In this document: in pieces, positions 12,475-24,089 of the stretch | Position numbering within the stretch: the stretch's first letter is position 1 | Layout: every line of letters starts with the position of its first letter | Source: Chlorocebus sabaeus | Lineage: Eukaryota; Chordata; Mammalia; Primates; Cercopithecidae | Direction: 5' to 3' | Length of the DNA: 64,000 nucleotides | NCBI RefSeq assembly: GCF_047675955.1 | Contig: NC_132917.1 | Coordinates: 13,157,887 to 13,221,886, forward strand | Program-made: the position numbers and the translations under genes | Notes under the pieces: model-generated | Seen by the model: the letters and a program-made list of their open reading frames with translations, nothing else | The model's database searches: none | Told to the model about the DNA's origin: nothing

Positions 12475-12683
12475 GTCAGGACCCTGCTCCCTCTGAACCG
12501 GAGTGGAGAGTCTTCCTTGCTCTCCAGCATCTGGTGTCCTATTGGCAGTCCCTGGCATTCTTTGATTACAGCTGCAATATTTCAATGTCTGCCTCTTTCA
12601 TTACTTTGCATTCTCCCTGTGTACCTTTGTATTCACATGACATACATCTCTGTGTTCAGTTTCCCCTGTTCTTAGGAGAACAC
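12475..12683 (-). mobile_element. MLT1 LTR, left part, antisense
   Basis: The sequence from ctgctccctctgaaccgg through ctctgtgttcagtttcccc reproduces the antisense middle of a MaLR MLT1 LTR. It breaks at the insertion point of the LTR at 12684 and resumes at 13057, so it is the first half of one interrupted element. Confidence 0.65.
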
Positions 12684-13056
12684 TGATATGGATTGGCTGT
12701 CCCTACCCAAATCTCACATTGAATTGTAATCCCTATAATCCCCACGTGTCAAAGGTGGGACCAGGTGGAGGTGATTGGATCATGGGGGCGGTGTACCTCG
12801 TGCTGTTCTGGTGATATGAGTGAGTCTCATGAGATCTGATTCTCTTACAAGCATCTTGCATTTCCCCTGCTTGCACTCACTCCATCCTGCTACACTGAGA
12901 AGGAGATGCCTACTTCTCCTTTGCTTTCCACCATGATTGGAAATTTCCTGAGGCCTCCCCAGCCATGCAGAAGTGTGAGTCAATTAAACCTCTTTCCTTT
13001 ATACATTACCCAGTCTCATCTACCTCTTAATAGCAGCATGACAATGAACTAATACA
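12684..13056 (+). mobile_element. Solo MaLR LTR (THE1/MST type)
   Basis: This is a full-length LTR of 373 bp. It starts tgatatggattggctgt, has gaggtgattggatcatgg and the tail gtgagtcaattaaacctc with its polyadenylation context, and ends gaactaataca. Flanking aacac at 12679-12683 and aacat at 13057-13061 are a likely 5-bp target-site duplication with one change. No internal retroviral sequence remains, so it is a recombined solo LTR. Confidence 0.85.
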
Positions 13057-13205
13057 AACATGAGTCCTATTGGATGAAGGTACACCCTGATGACCTAATC
13101 TTATGTTGATTACATCTGCAAAGATCCTATTTCCAAATAAGATCATGTTATGAGGTTCTAGAGTCAGGACTGGAATAAATCTTTTGTGGGGGGAAATTCA
13201 ACTTA
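13057..13205 (-). mobile_element. MLT1 LTR, right part, antisense
   Basis: This continues the MLT1 interrupted at 12683. Diagnostic phrases are ttgattacatctgcaaagat and cctatttccaaataagatca, then a worn LTR terminus near 13200. Confidence 0.7.
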
Positions 13206-13544
13206 TGAGTAGCACACAGATCATGTTTTTCTATATCCTATCCAAGGAGATGAGGCTAGTGATCAGGTGCTTGAATATCACAGCAATGATTATGATTATT
13301 CAAAGCTTAAACATTGTCTATTTCTGCCTTATATCACCACTATTCATAGTTTGTAGACAAACACCTCAACTACACTATAGGGAGCTCTGCTTAGAGTGAC
13401 AAACTGATAGGAATGTGAACGTAAGTTGGTGAATTCTGCTTTGGAGCCATGAGATTGGATACTTTTAAAGGTTGTGCCTCTTCAATGTATGCCAGCAGGA
13501 CCAATGGGGCTCTGATAAGTCCTCCTACCTTACTGTTCCATCTC
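13206..13544. other. Unassigned DNA
   Basis: Nothing recognisable. The 71-codon frame at 13184-13399 spans the LTR boundary and is not a gene. Confidence 0.45.
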
Positions 13545-13865
13545 GGCATTGCTCTTCCCTTTATTTTCATCTAGGTAACTCTTGTTTATCTTTTATAACT
13601 CAAATTTGATTTCCCCTAATGCCCAACTCAATCTAATTAAGATGTGTTTCCTCCCTATTCCCAGAGCAGCGTAGCATGCTTCTATGCTAGCAAAGCACCA
13701 CATTTATTGATCAACGTGTTCCTTTTCCCCTTAACACAATGAATTAATGCCCCCTGAAGAGAAGATTGATTTCTTGTTCTACCTGTTCTCACTAGTGTCC
13801 TTCTAGTGCCTGCTTCATGTTGTGTGTATTTGTTTACATTAATACATGAATAAATAAATGAATGC
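13545..13865 (+). mobile_element. L2 3' region, sense
   Basis: The run from tgctcttccctttattttc through ctagtgcctgcttcatgt to aataaataaatgaatg follows the L2 3' end, including its terminal repeat-like tail. Confidence 0.65.
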
Positions 13866-14232
13866 ATTCGCTTTCCTGGCAAAAGTGCTGCTTTTCACAT
13901 CAGAGTCTCCTCTTCACCAGATGTTAGAGCTCTCATGACAATACCAAATTTAGTATAGTTCATTGTTAGAGTCTTACTGAACATGAGACTTCCAACCAAA
14001 CAATACTGACCACCGAACATCTTCCAAGTGATGTTTAAATAGATCCTATTTCTCAAGGTTGATTATCTTTCTGTCCTGTAAGATGCACTAGTGTTCATAT
14101 CGTATTTGAGAGATATACTGTACCCAGTTGTAAATGTCCAATTACATATTGTGAAAACAACCACTTATTTCATGTACTTTATTTAGTATTTAAACAATAA
14201 TCATAACAGGAAAGCAACGATTTCTAAATCTG
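13866..14232. other. Unassigned DNA
   Basis: No gene or repeat recognised. Confidence 0.45.
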
Positions 14233-14316
14233 TCCGCAATTTTGGAGGGGATGTTTTTCCGCAATTTTGGAGGGGATTTCCAAATGAAAACCATGTGAAA
14301 TTTTAGAGGGGATTCA
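14233..14316. repeat. Short tandem repeat of a 25-bp motif, about three copies
   Basis: Two near-perfect copies of the 19-bp core ccgcaattttggaggggat lie at about 14234 and 14259. A third degenerate copy (gtgaaattttagaggggat) starts at about 14294. The motif has a CpG and a G-run, unlike the surrounding AT-rich DNA. Confidence 0.75.
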
Positions 14317-15591
14317 TTTTTAGTGCAATGACTAGAGATCAATTTACCTTTATCGTAGGAAATAATTCTAAAACCCCATTGAAACTTTGAGTTCACTTAT
14401 AGATATGATAATTTCTCACATCAGTATTCTTAACCCACAAGTCTCTGTAGAATTGTCCAGGGGGCAAGAACTTGAAATCATGGTCGCTTGAAAACAATTG
14501 GCATTTAATTAATATCTATAGAGTAGTGCTGAACTGAATGTAATAGACTCGCCTACACCCTCATTAGACTTTCCTTTTTCTAAAATCAATTTGTCATCAT
14601 TTTTGATAAAGAGGTTCTTTTCAGAAAGCTGCATTCTAAATTTGTATGTTACCGAAATCATTCTATTCATTCTTTTCAAGGGGCAATTACGAGTCATTAA
14701 GGGACTAAAGAATGTACTATTAATCAAGTCAGGGATTGGTTGATTTATCATTGTCACTTTCAGGTCCATGTTCATCAAGTTTTCCTTTCAAAGATCACTG
14801 GGAATAGTGATCTTATGGTTGTAAACGGCACAGTAAAACTTTTGCATAGGGGTCAAAGGGAATTAACTTCTGCTGATGGGTTTCATCTCAGCAGGACATA
14901 TGATGGACATGCATGAGTATCAGCAGACATTTTATAGGTTCAGTTGTCCTCTCTGGAGAATATAGGGATTAGAGAAAAAGAAGCTTGATGGGGGAAAGAA
15001 TGAAAGTAAAATTATGTTCTTTTGTCAAGAAGCTTGCTACTCTTCGTAATGCTAACAATTTTATTTTGTTTGTCAGGAATTTCGTGCTTTGCTACTCTTA
15101 ATTTTGTATAATAACCATGTGAAATAAAATCAGTTAGAATGTACAGTCATTGTGGCTTCATTTACATACTAATTCCATTCATGAATTTTTTTGTAATGCT
15201 CTTTAATAGGGGAACAAATGTTTGTGCATCACAAGGTAGATTATTGGTAGCTATTTTCTGAATTTTTCATAAATTCTTTGCCTACGTCCTCTTTTTTATT
15301 ATTCACCTGCAAGTCTGAAGACCAAATGTTCTTTGCTTTCAGTAGTGCCAGTGGAATAATACTCTGCTGAGTAGCAGGGATTCATTTTGAAATCCACTTT
15401 ACAGTGAATTAAGAGGATTTCAAGAAAGCAATCACAAGAGGAGAAGAGAAGCAATGCAGTTCTGCAAAACCTTATTTTCATCTCCACTTCTAAAATGCTA
15501 CTCAATATGTGAATCATTTCTCCTTTCCAATACTGTACCCTGCGCTTTGCTTGCCTGCCTTCCTGCCAATTCTAGCTCTCCTGTCACTTGG
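14317..15591. other. Unassigned DNA
   Basis: About 1.3 kb with no recognisable gene or repeat. Minus-strand frames at 14509-14778 and 15299-15517 lack any domain or context. Confidence 0.45.
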
Positions 15592-15604
15592 AAATTGCAA
15601 TGTG
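15592..15604. repeat. Target-site duplication, left copy, of the Alu at 15605
   Basis: aaattgcaatgtg matches aaattgctatgtg at 15884-15896 with one mismatch. Confidence 0.75.
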
Positions 15605-15883
15605 GGTTGGTCTCAGTGGCTCACCCCTGTAATCCCAAAACTTTGGGAGGCCGAGGTGGGCGGATCACTTGAGGTCAGAAATTAGGGACCAGCCTGGCCA
15701 ACAAGGTGAAACCCCATCTCTACTAAAAATATAGAAATTAGCCCAATGTGGTGGCGGGTGCCTGTAATCCCAGCTACTCAGAAGGGTGACACAAGACAAT
15801 CGCCTTAACCCGGGAGGTGAAGATCATGCCACTGCACTCCAGCCTGGGCAACAGAGCGAGACTTTGTCTCAAAAAAAAGAAAA
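15605..15883 (+). mobile_element. AluS/J, sense
   Basis: Both monomers, the middle A-rich linker and a short A-rich tail are present, with target-site duplications on both sides. The right monomer has lost about 20 bp that would normally contain gttgcagtgagc. Many CpG positions have decayed, so it is not young. Confidence 0.9.
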
Positions 15884-15923
15884 AAATTGCTATGTGAAAA
15901 TCAACTTTTACTGCTGCTAATTC

Positions 15924-15925
<2 letters not shown>

Positions 15926-15960
<35 letters not shown>
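15926..15960. repeat. (TG)n microsatellite
   Basis: About 17 uninterrupted TG units. Confidence 0.95.
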
Positions 15961-15962
<2 letters not shown>

Positions 15963-17154
15963 ATGTACCTTTTAGGATGATTCTGGTTTTTTTGGAAGTG
16001 AATGCTATTCCTCTGTAATTATGTGTTCTCACTTGCTCTCTTTGTCTTCCCACTTCCTTTGGAATAGAGAAGGGCATGATCAGGGAAAGCATTAGGCTCC
16101 ACAAGTCTAGCCTGACTCATACAGATGGAGGCTCCTGCAAGAAAGCTTGGTCATGAGCACAAACAGTGCTTAGATTCAATCTACCTTTCTCTTGTCAAAT
16201 TTTACACCTGGGATTGTTTGCAAGAATCGTGTGTGCATTCATGTATCTGAAAGTATCCACCCAGAATAGATACCCCTTTTTTATTCTAATTGGTGCAAAG
16301 GCACCATATAAGATAGCAGTGAACCTCAGTGAGGGTCTAAGATGAAATTCTAAATGGTGCAAGTTAAATACTTTCAGTCTCCTGATTCTATTTGTATAAT
16401 GCTTTAAATAATCTTCCCTGTGCCTTATTTACAGTTTTTTGTGATAGTAAAATATCATTTTTATTATCTGTTAATATCCTCAAGTAATTCATATTTTTAT
16501 TTGATTTTTATCATTTATGTATTTCAATATAGGCTCCCAGAATTTAGTAAACAGATTCTGTCACCTGAAATGAACAAACACTATGTATGTTAGGCATGTA
16601 ATTAGAGCATTGTTCAGTTTCAATTTATGAAGATATTCCTTTTTTAATGTCATCAAACGTAAAGATTGCTTTAACTACACTTCAAGGTATATTTACCAAG
16701 AATATTTTTGATTTGACCTCTCTAAAAATGATAGTATTCAGTTCAGTTGACTCTAAAAATTGCCTTCAGAATAAACTCCTAAAAGAATAAAAATGTTTGG
16801 ATTCTTATGTTATGTGGCTTATGCAGTCACAGTTATATATATGAAGAAGCTTGGATACAATCAGTTGCAAGAGGCAGTTTTGTTTTGTTTTGTTTTGTTT
16901 TCCTTTTATCAGTTCAAAATCCCTACTTGTTTTCACATAATATAAACACTTAGGTTGAAATTTAGGTTCTGTCTCTTGCTAGTTGTGTGACACTGGCTTA
17001 TTTAACTTCATCAAGCCTTCGGTTCATCATTACAAGTAAGTCTCAGTTATGGCATGGAACATAAAGATACCAATATGAAAAAAAAATTCATTGTTTATTT
17101 GAAATATAAGTTTAACCTTCCCTTCTGTATTTTTCTCATTCAAATGACAGCAAT
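15961..17154. other. Unassigned DNA with a (TTTTG)n run
   Basis: No gene or interspersed repeat recognised. The pentanucleotide run (TTTTG) of about five units lies at 16878-16902. Confidence 0.5.
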
Positions 17155-18165
17155 TTATTATTTATTTATTTATTTATTTCCAGTGTACATGTGCACAGTT
17201 TGCAGGTTTGCTATATAGTATCACTGTGGCTTGCTGCATGTATCGACCCATCACCAAGTATTAAGCCCAGCGTGCATTAGCTCTTTTCCCTAATGCTCTC
17301 CTCACCCCAGTCCTCTGCGGACAGGCCCCAGTGTGTGTTGTTCCCCTCCCTGTGTCCAAGGGTTCTCATTGTTCAGTTCCCACTTATAAGTGAGAACATG
17401 CAGTGTCTTGTTTTCTGTTCCTGTGTTACTTCGCCTAGGCTAATGGCGTCCAGCTTCCTCCGCCTCCCTGCAAAGGACATGATCTCATTCCTTTTTATGG
17501 CTGCACACATTTTCTTTATCCAGTCTATCATTAATGGGCGTTTGGGTTGATTCCACGTCTTTGCTATTGTGAATAGTGCTGCAAGGAACATACACATGCA
17601 CGTATCTTTATAATAGAATGATTTATATTCCTTTGGGTATATATCCAGTAACGGGATTGCTAGGTCAAATGGTATTTCTGGTTCTAAATCTCTGAGGAAT
17701 CACCACACTGCTTCCACAATGGCTGAACTAATTTATACTCCCACCGAAAGAGTAAAGGGGTCTCTATTTCTATGCTCCCTTGCCATAGTCTGTTGTTTCT
17801 TGATATTTAATAATTGCCATTCTGACGGGTGTGAGCTGGTGTCTCATTGTGGTTTTGATTTGCATTTCTCTAATGCTCAGTGATGTTGAGCTGTTTTTAT
17901 AGGTTTTTTGGCCGCACATATGTCGTTGTTTGAAAAATGTCTGTTCATGTCCTTTGCTTATTTAATGGAGTTTTTTTTTTTTTTTTCTTGTAAATTTGCT
18001 TTAGTTCTTTGCAGATTCTGGATATTAAACCTTTCTCAGACGGGTAGATTGCAGAATTTTCTCCCATTCTGTACATTGCCTGTTCACTCTGATGATAGTT
18101 TCTTTTGCTGTGCAGAAGCTCTTTAATTTAACTAGATCCTGTTTGTCAATTGTGACTTTTTACTC
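17155..18165 (-). mobile_element. L1 3' end, 5'-truncated, antisense
   Basis: From left to right the plus strand shows an (ATTT)n-rich tail and the L1P-type 3' UTR (gtacatgtgcacagtttgca, ccacttataagtgagaacat). The antisense ORF2 C-terminal region follows (gggattgctaggtcaaatgg, tttgatttgcatttctctaa), ending near gtttgtcaattgtgac. The copy is about 1 kb and truncated at its 5' end. Open frames here (17293-17597) are L1 shadows. Confidence 0.9.
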
Positions 18166-18360
18166 CTGGAATAAGGACCCTCCTTCCATAAAGTTGATTA
18201 TGGCTTAGGAATAGCTTGTCTATTTTTTTTAAAAAACCATTTATAGGTGATTTCGATAAAAACTCAGTATTTTCAGTTATTTATCACCCTTGTATTATAC
18301 TTATTTGTCATTTTACTTTATTTCCCCTCTACCAAAACACTGAAAAATAAAAAAACTTAC
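18166..18360. other. Short unassigned spacer
   Basis: AT-rich sequence between an L1 and an Alu, with nothing recognisable. Confidence 0.4.
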
Positions 18361-18712
18361 CCCTGGGTGCAGTGGCTCATGCCTGTAATCCCAGCACTTT
18401 GGGAGGCTGATGCGGGTGGATTACCTGAGCTCCAGAGATCGAGACCAGCCTGGCCAACATGATGAAACCCCATCACCACTCAAAAATACAAAAATTAGCC
18501 AGGTATGGTGATGTGCACCTGTAATCCCAGCTACTTGGGAGGCTGAGGTGGGAGAATCAGGTGGGAGAACCTGGGAGGTGGAGGCTGGAGTACAGTGGCA
18601 GAGACTGAAGTGAGCTGAGATCATGCCACTGCACTCCAACCTAGGTCTCAACACCTTGTCTCAACAAAACACAACAAAATAAAAATAAAAATAAAAAACA
18701 AACAAAAAAACC
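18361..18712 (+). mobile_element. Alu, sense, with a duplicated middle and a long A-rich tail
   Basis: Starts tgggtgcagtggctcatgcc, has the A-rich linker, and ends with an impure tail (aaaataaaaataaaaaacaa). The second monomer is rearranged: ggtgggagaatcaggtggga is a small internal duplication. An extra gagtacagtggcagagactg block precedes the usual gtgagctgagatcatgcc. Confidence 0.85.
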
Positions 18713-18790
18713 CCAACCTCTGAGTGCTACACATCTCCAGAAAAAATAAATCATATAACCATACTATTTGTTTTTATTAAAATTCTATAG

Positions 18791-18828
18791 TCTTTACTCA
18801 AACATTGACTCTTTACTCAAACATTGAC
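18791..18828. repeat. Perfect 19-bp tandem duplication
   Basis: tctttactcaaacattgac occurs twice head to tail with no mismatch. Confidence 0.9.
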
Positions 18829-18852
18829 ATTTCTTCTTAATAAAAGAAAAAC

Positions 18853-19006
18853 TCTAAGGGGTCTGGGGAGTCATGCCCTACAAACCATAAATTCTCACCA
18901 GATGGGTTTTATTTAACCCTATATATTGTTACTTACTTTTCATCTTACCTCTGGCATAACATTGTGGGACAAGGAAGAAAATAAAAAAACTTTACCCCAA
19001 AACATG
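18853..19006 (+). repeat. 154-bp direct repeat, copy 1
   Basis: This segment (from tctaaggggtctggggagtc to ttaccccaaaacatg) recurs at 19986-20139. There are about 10 mismatches and no gaps over 154 bp by hand alignment. I cannot assign it to a known family. It may be a local duplication or two insertions of one old repeat. Confidence 0.85.
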
Positions 19007-19407
19007 ACAAACATTTCCACAAACCAATTATTTCTCTTTTCTCTTTGCTCTTATGTTTTCTCAATCAGTTTCTTCAATTATGTAATCTCTACAAATGGCC
19101 TACCCAACATTCTTCCTTTGTTTAATCAGGATTTTTTTCCTCTAATTTATAAGCAAGGATTTGCATATGCTTCATTTTATTCTAGTAGTAGGAGAAAGAT
19201 CTATTTTTCTATGTAGGACCTGTGCTCTGGGTCTCCTCCTATCTCATCTCCACAAGGAACTTCCCTTACCCATTATTAGCTCATCTGCTGTATTTGCATC
19301 TGTCTTCTACTTCTCGAAGTGCAGAGATTCCTTCTTAAAGGACTTAAACATCAGTACATCCATTTCTTCTTAAAACAGGGCCAATATTAACATGATGGCC
19401 ACAACTG
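19007..19407. other. Unassigned DNA between the two 154-bp direct repeats
   Basis: No recognisable element. The 96-codon frame at 18926-19216 runs from copy 1 of the direct repeat into this spacer and has no domain. Confidence 0.4.
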
Positions 19408-19488
19408 TCGAGTTGGTGCACAAGCAATTGTGACTTTTGCCATTACTTTTCATGTCAAAAACTGCGAATACTTTTGCACCAACCCAAT
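19408..19488. mobile_element. MADE1 (mariner-derived MITE)
   Basis: The 80-bp palindromic element has the two ends gttggtgcacaagcaatt and atacttttgcaccaaccc around the middle gacttttgccattactttt. This is the MADE1 plan, a miniature derivative of a mariner transposon. Divergence is moderate and no flanking TA pair is clear. Confidence 0.9.
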
Positions 19489-19985
19489 ACTTTTACCCAA
19501 TGTCCCGCTCTAGCTTCCATCCTCTCTGTTCTTCCTACATTTTTAAATTTCCAGTAAACTTATTCTGTTCAACTGCCCCAGTATGCTTTTTGGTCTCAAA
19601 CCCTCACCGTGGCATTTCACCCTGCTGTTTGCTGTGCTCCCTTGTAAATCTCATGTGGCTCCCCATTATACCACTGTCTCCTGGCCTTTCATTTCAGATT
19701 CCTGTCATTTACCTATTGTTCATTCTACTTATTTTTTAAATCAGTGTTTCTCAGAATACACATACAGCCTCTCTTCTCATCTTTCTTTGTTTCTCATTCT
19801 TTCAATCACACTGTAATCCAGTTTATTGAGTCTTCATCATATAAGAGCATGCAATTTCTCTAAAGTTAGTGATATTCATATCTTATTTTTGCATGTCTTA
19901 GCTTGACAGTAACTAGCAGGCTTTCTAATAAATTGTAGGGACTAAGCTCTGATTTTTTTTTTTCATTATCTTGCCCAAATTCCTA
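19489..19985. other. Unassigned DNA, possibly with an L2-like stretch
   Basis: Pyrimidine-rich sequence at 19500-19760 has some L2 texture but no diagnostic block. The overlapping frames there are not genes. Confidence 0.35.
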
Positions 19986-20139
19986 TCTAAGGGGCCTGGG
20001 GAGTCATGTCCTACAAACCATAAATTCTCACCAGATGGGTTTTATTTAACCTTATATGTAGTTACTTACTTTTCAACCTACCTCTGGCATAACATTATGA
20101 GACAAGGAAGAAAATAAAAATACTTTACCCCAAAACATG
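19986..20139 (+). repeat. 154-bp direct repeat, copy 2
   Basis: Same orientation as copy 1 at 18853-19006, about 1.13 kb downstream. Similarity stops sharply at aaaacatg. Copy 2 continues into tttctttgtcatatcttg, which copy 1 lacks. Confidence 0.85.
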
Positions 20140-22149
20140 TTTCTTTGTCATATCTTGAAATGGCCCTGCAAAGCTGTCCTTTGTGGGAGAAAGTGTGCAT
20201 CTGTAAAGAATCTCTATTAACATAACTAGAACTTTTTCTTCTAAGCCTTCTCAATCATGAAAAGATTAAGAGTCTAGCATCTTTGTAAGTGTCTGAATAG
20301 GAAATATTTGTCACCTATTGTCTCTAAGGGCAGTCACTATATGACTTCAAAAGAACCTTGACAGTTGTAAGTGTTCAATAAATGTCAGTTTAATAAATAC
20401 TTCAATAAATAAATGGATATTTGCTTTGAATACAGTGAAGCAACCTTGTTTACTATTTCTTTGCACTTTTCTTAAACTCTTTGACTTTGTCAGTTTCTGC
20501 ACCTGGAAAATTTCCTCAGTAGCTTAATTCTTAAAGGTTTCTCATGAAACTTCAATGAAATATTTTGTGTCGTACTTGTGCCTGGCGTAGATCAAATGCA
20601 GAGCTGATTCTGTTAAGTTTGCACAATTCTTTTACTCACAACTGAGTAGCAACACAGTCCAGGAATGTTCAGCTTCATGGACATCAGGAGAAAAGGCAAC
20701 TAGGGAGTTGAACAGTCTCTAAATTGAAAGACAGGGTGGAAACTATATTGGAGACATTAATCTTTCACACAGTAAGGATATTTGCACCAAATTCCTCATA
20801 CAACAATAGAGAACATAAACCATCATTTGTTTTGGACACATATTGAACAGCTTTTCTTATAAAACCTAGCCTGTTTTATGGAGTCATTTGGAAAGGACAT
20901 TAACTATTGATGAGGTATTTAGAGCAGCAAGAAGGTGAATAAGATAAGATACTGGTGACAGGAGGTAGCAGCTGAGTACAGTGGTTTTCTCCCTCAAGCA
21001 GTAAACAAGCCCAATCACAGTACAACTCAGAAATCCAGACTGATAGGAAGCAGATTCAATTTTAAGGGAGAAAAATTCTTAGTGGACTGAGCTGCTGCTC
21101 ATTGTATGTTTTCCAGTGGAGCAGTAGAGATAAGAGAGGAAATAGCACTGACCTGGAAAGTGGGGAAATAGTCTACGATTTCTCTGAATCTAACTTCCAG
21201 TATATAAAGTACTAAGATTGAACCACATAACTCCAAATATCCCTTTGGGCTCTGAAATCCCACAATTGTATCACTGCAATTAACCTCTTCCCAAAGTATA
21301 ACTCTTGATAAGACAGGCATAGCACTCTCCTTCACACCTATGTGACTACCAAAGAAATCAATTAGACATCAAAAAATGTATGTTTTACTTAATACTAAGG
21401 ATTCATGAGAATCTTATTATAAATGCCCAAATATATGGCTCCTAAGTTATACCCAGACCAGGTAACTTAGTATGTGAGCAGTTTCTTCCTTAAACTTCTG
21501 ATAACATATACATTAATTTTTTCTAGCTTTAACTTCTTTGATGGTTATGAAATGTCACATAGTTTATGCATATACTCATGAGCAATTTCCTGTCTTTTTT
21601 TTAATAAAGTATCTTAATGTTTTTCTTTCTTGTTATTGTTGTTATTTTTGTTTTTTGTTTCCTAAAAATGGGAGTCTGGCTTTTTCAACCCAGTTTCCAA
21701 AGAGAAGAACTCGGGTAATTTGATTAGTGATGATGATTAAATGAAATAGTTTTAGTCCCAAGGGAAACTACTCTCCAATGCAGAATCCAAACACTAGCAT
21801 CTTTCACTCAGTTTTGGAGAGATGGGATCTATCCAAAGGACACCTCAGAAGTCTACTCCAGAACTTCAGTGAGTATGAAACCTAGGGCAACGTCCTACTA
21901 GACACTGCACAAGGGCAGGGGCAGAGCCTTGTCATCTGCACTCTTCAGTTCATCCTATAAATCCTCTTCATCATAGGTGCCAATGAAATGTTGAATGTGT
22001 ATGTCCAAAAGACAGCCATCTCTTTAAGTAGATTTAATGTAGAAGACAGCTTTCCAGAGTAAGCAAGTCTAGAATCTTTAAGAGTCAATATCCTAATTTG
22101 AGTCCAAAGGCTGCAAGCTTCTTTAGAACCAGGAAGAGCTGACATTCCA
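20140..22149. other. Unassigned DNA
   Basis: About 2 kb. The first 150 bp may continue whatever element copy 2 of the direct repeat belongs to. The tail near 20360-20400 (gtgttcaataaatgtcagtt) resembles an L2/MIR end. Otherwise nothing is recognisable. Confidence 0.4.
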
Positions 22150-22395
22150 GTTTGAAGGGCATCCTGCAGAATTTTCTCTTACTCAGAGGATGATCACTCT
22201 TTTATTCTATGCAGGTCTTCAACTGATGAGACAAGGCTCATTCAAATTAGGGAGGGCAGTCTACTTTAAGCAGTCTATTGATTTAAATGCCAATTGCATC
22301 GAAAAACCACCTCACAGAAACACCTGGTTTGACCCAATATCTGGAATCCTGTGGCTCAGTCAAGTTGACACATGAAATGAAGCATCACAGAGACT
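22150..22395 (-). mobile_element. Possible old LTR fragment
   Basis: The phrases gggagggcagtctactttaa and ttgacccaatatctgg followed by cagtcaagttgacacatg are ones I associate with old MaLR/ERV LTRs. The subfamily is unknown and the orientation tentative. Confidence 0.4.
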
Positions 22396-23699
22396 AACAA
22401 ACAAATAAACAGCCAGAGAGGGAAGTAGAAAAGAGTGACAAGTCCATGACAAAAAATCAGTTGGAGGCAAGGCTAGGCCATGAATCTAGACTTTTATCTC
22501 TTAGTCCTAGGCAATTTTCATTACCCCATGATGCATCTTTTTGAGCTTGCTGTTGCCCAGTCTAAGATAAAGACAAAGTGGAGATGAAAAAGAATTTAAA
22601 AGTTGGATATGACAAATACATAATAAGAAATGTAACATGCTCCTGTAGGTTTTTATTTGTAAAACAGAAAAAAAAAAGCAAAACACATTCTCTATGTTTG
22701 CTTCACATTCTTGAACTATTCTTAAAGCGGTTTTCTTTGTTTTTAGCTTTCATTTGTGTTAACTGTCAGGAATCATTTGCATCAAGTCTAGAAAGGATAA
22801 TTACTGAGCAATAAACTTTTATTTATGTGCAAGGTGTAGTTTTTGTTTTGTTTATGTTTTTTCATTGTCTCCTAAACTGACTGGCTATGTAAACAACTAC
22901 CTAAGAAAGAAGTGTTCAAATTAATATGAATTATGCCAGACTTGGCCTTTAAGAGGATTACTTTAATGACTATACTTTATAATTTCTCATAGTGTCTATA
23001 GAAATACTGAGGTTTAAACCTTTTATATAGGATATTTTTAGGAATTTGACTTGTGTGTATGTTTGCACAATATGGCTTTCATTATAGAGAATGCAATTAT
23101 TATCTGATTAATTAGTAATCAAATACCAAATGAATATTTTTATTCATAGGTATTGTATGGAAAAGTCTGCACCTTCTTCCAAAATCATGTTAAAGTGGGA
23201 ACTTTTTTAACAAACATATTTCATAGTGTAGCATGGCATAGCTTCTGACATCTGTACTCTTAGCCCATTTAGAAAGTATGAAAACTCAGGATCCTTCACA
23301 TCTTTTTTATCCACTTACGGCAGAAAGACAAGAAATAATAGTTGTTACAGAAAACACTTTCCTGATAAAAATTGACATAACTTTCTGGAAAAAGAATCAG
23401 CACCAAGCAGGTTATAAATTTCTTAAAGATAATTAAGGCATGAAATAAACTAATTTTTAAACATACAACTGTAACATATAACATATATCTAGATATGCTA
23501 GATATTTTTAATGTTAGTTTTTATTACTTAATACTTATGACAAGCCATTCAAGGTAGATATTACTCTCTTCATCCATCATTATAAAAAGGTAAACTTCTG
23601 AGAAATTTGGTGATGACTTGCACAATATAGTGCTAGTAACTCACAGAGAAAGAAGACCAAGAAAATAATGATTGGTTCTAAAGCATATTTTTGGCAGAT
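22396..23699. other. Unassigned AT-rich DNA
   Basis: No gene or clear repeat in about 1.3 kb. Confidence 0.45.
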
Positions 23700-23757
23700 A
23701 CATAGATATATACATATGATATGTCTATATATATATTTATTATATATCTATATATTG
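23700..23757. repeat. AT-rich low-complexity tract
   Basis: Alternating ATAT/TATA sequence directly precedes the T-rich end of the Alu at 23767. It is a typical insertion environment. Confidence 0.8.
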
Positions 23758-23766
23758 GCATTTATG

Positions 23767-24070
23767 TTTTTTGAGACAAGATCTTACTTTGTTGCTCTGG
23801 CTGGAGTGCAATGGCACAATCATGATCACAGCTCACTGCAGCCTCAACCTTCCAGGCTCAAGAAATCCTTCCACTTTAACCCACCAAGTAGCTGTGACTA
23901 CAGGCATGCACCGCCACACCCAGCTAACTTTTATTATCATTTTTCTGTGTGTGGGGATGGGGGTCTCACTATGTTGCCCAGGCACTTCTCAAACTCCTGG
24001 GCTCAAGCAATTTTTTCTCCTTGGTCTCCCAAAGTGCTGTGATTGCACGTGTGAGCCACCATGCCGAGCC
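23767..24070 (-). mobile_element. AluJ, antisense
   Basis: A complete dimeric Alu on the minus strand. Variants such as aatcatgatcacagctcactgc and cctgggctcaagcaatt point to the old J group. Overlapping open frames at 23668-24091 are Alu-derived. Confidence 0.9.
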
Positions 24071-24089
24071 TTACCATTGATATCCTTTT

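Noticed and set aside
18853..20139. LTR pair of a provirus for the two 154-bp repeats
   Set aside because: Neither copy shows TG...CA ends or a 4-6 bp flanking duplication, and the interval has no retroviral sequence. I keep only the neutral direct-repeat call.
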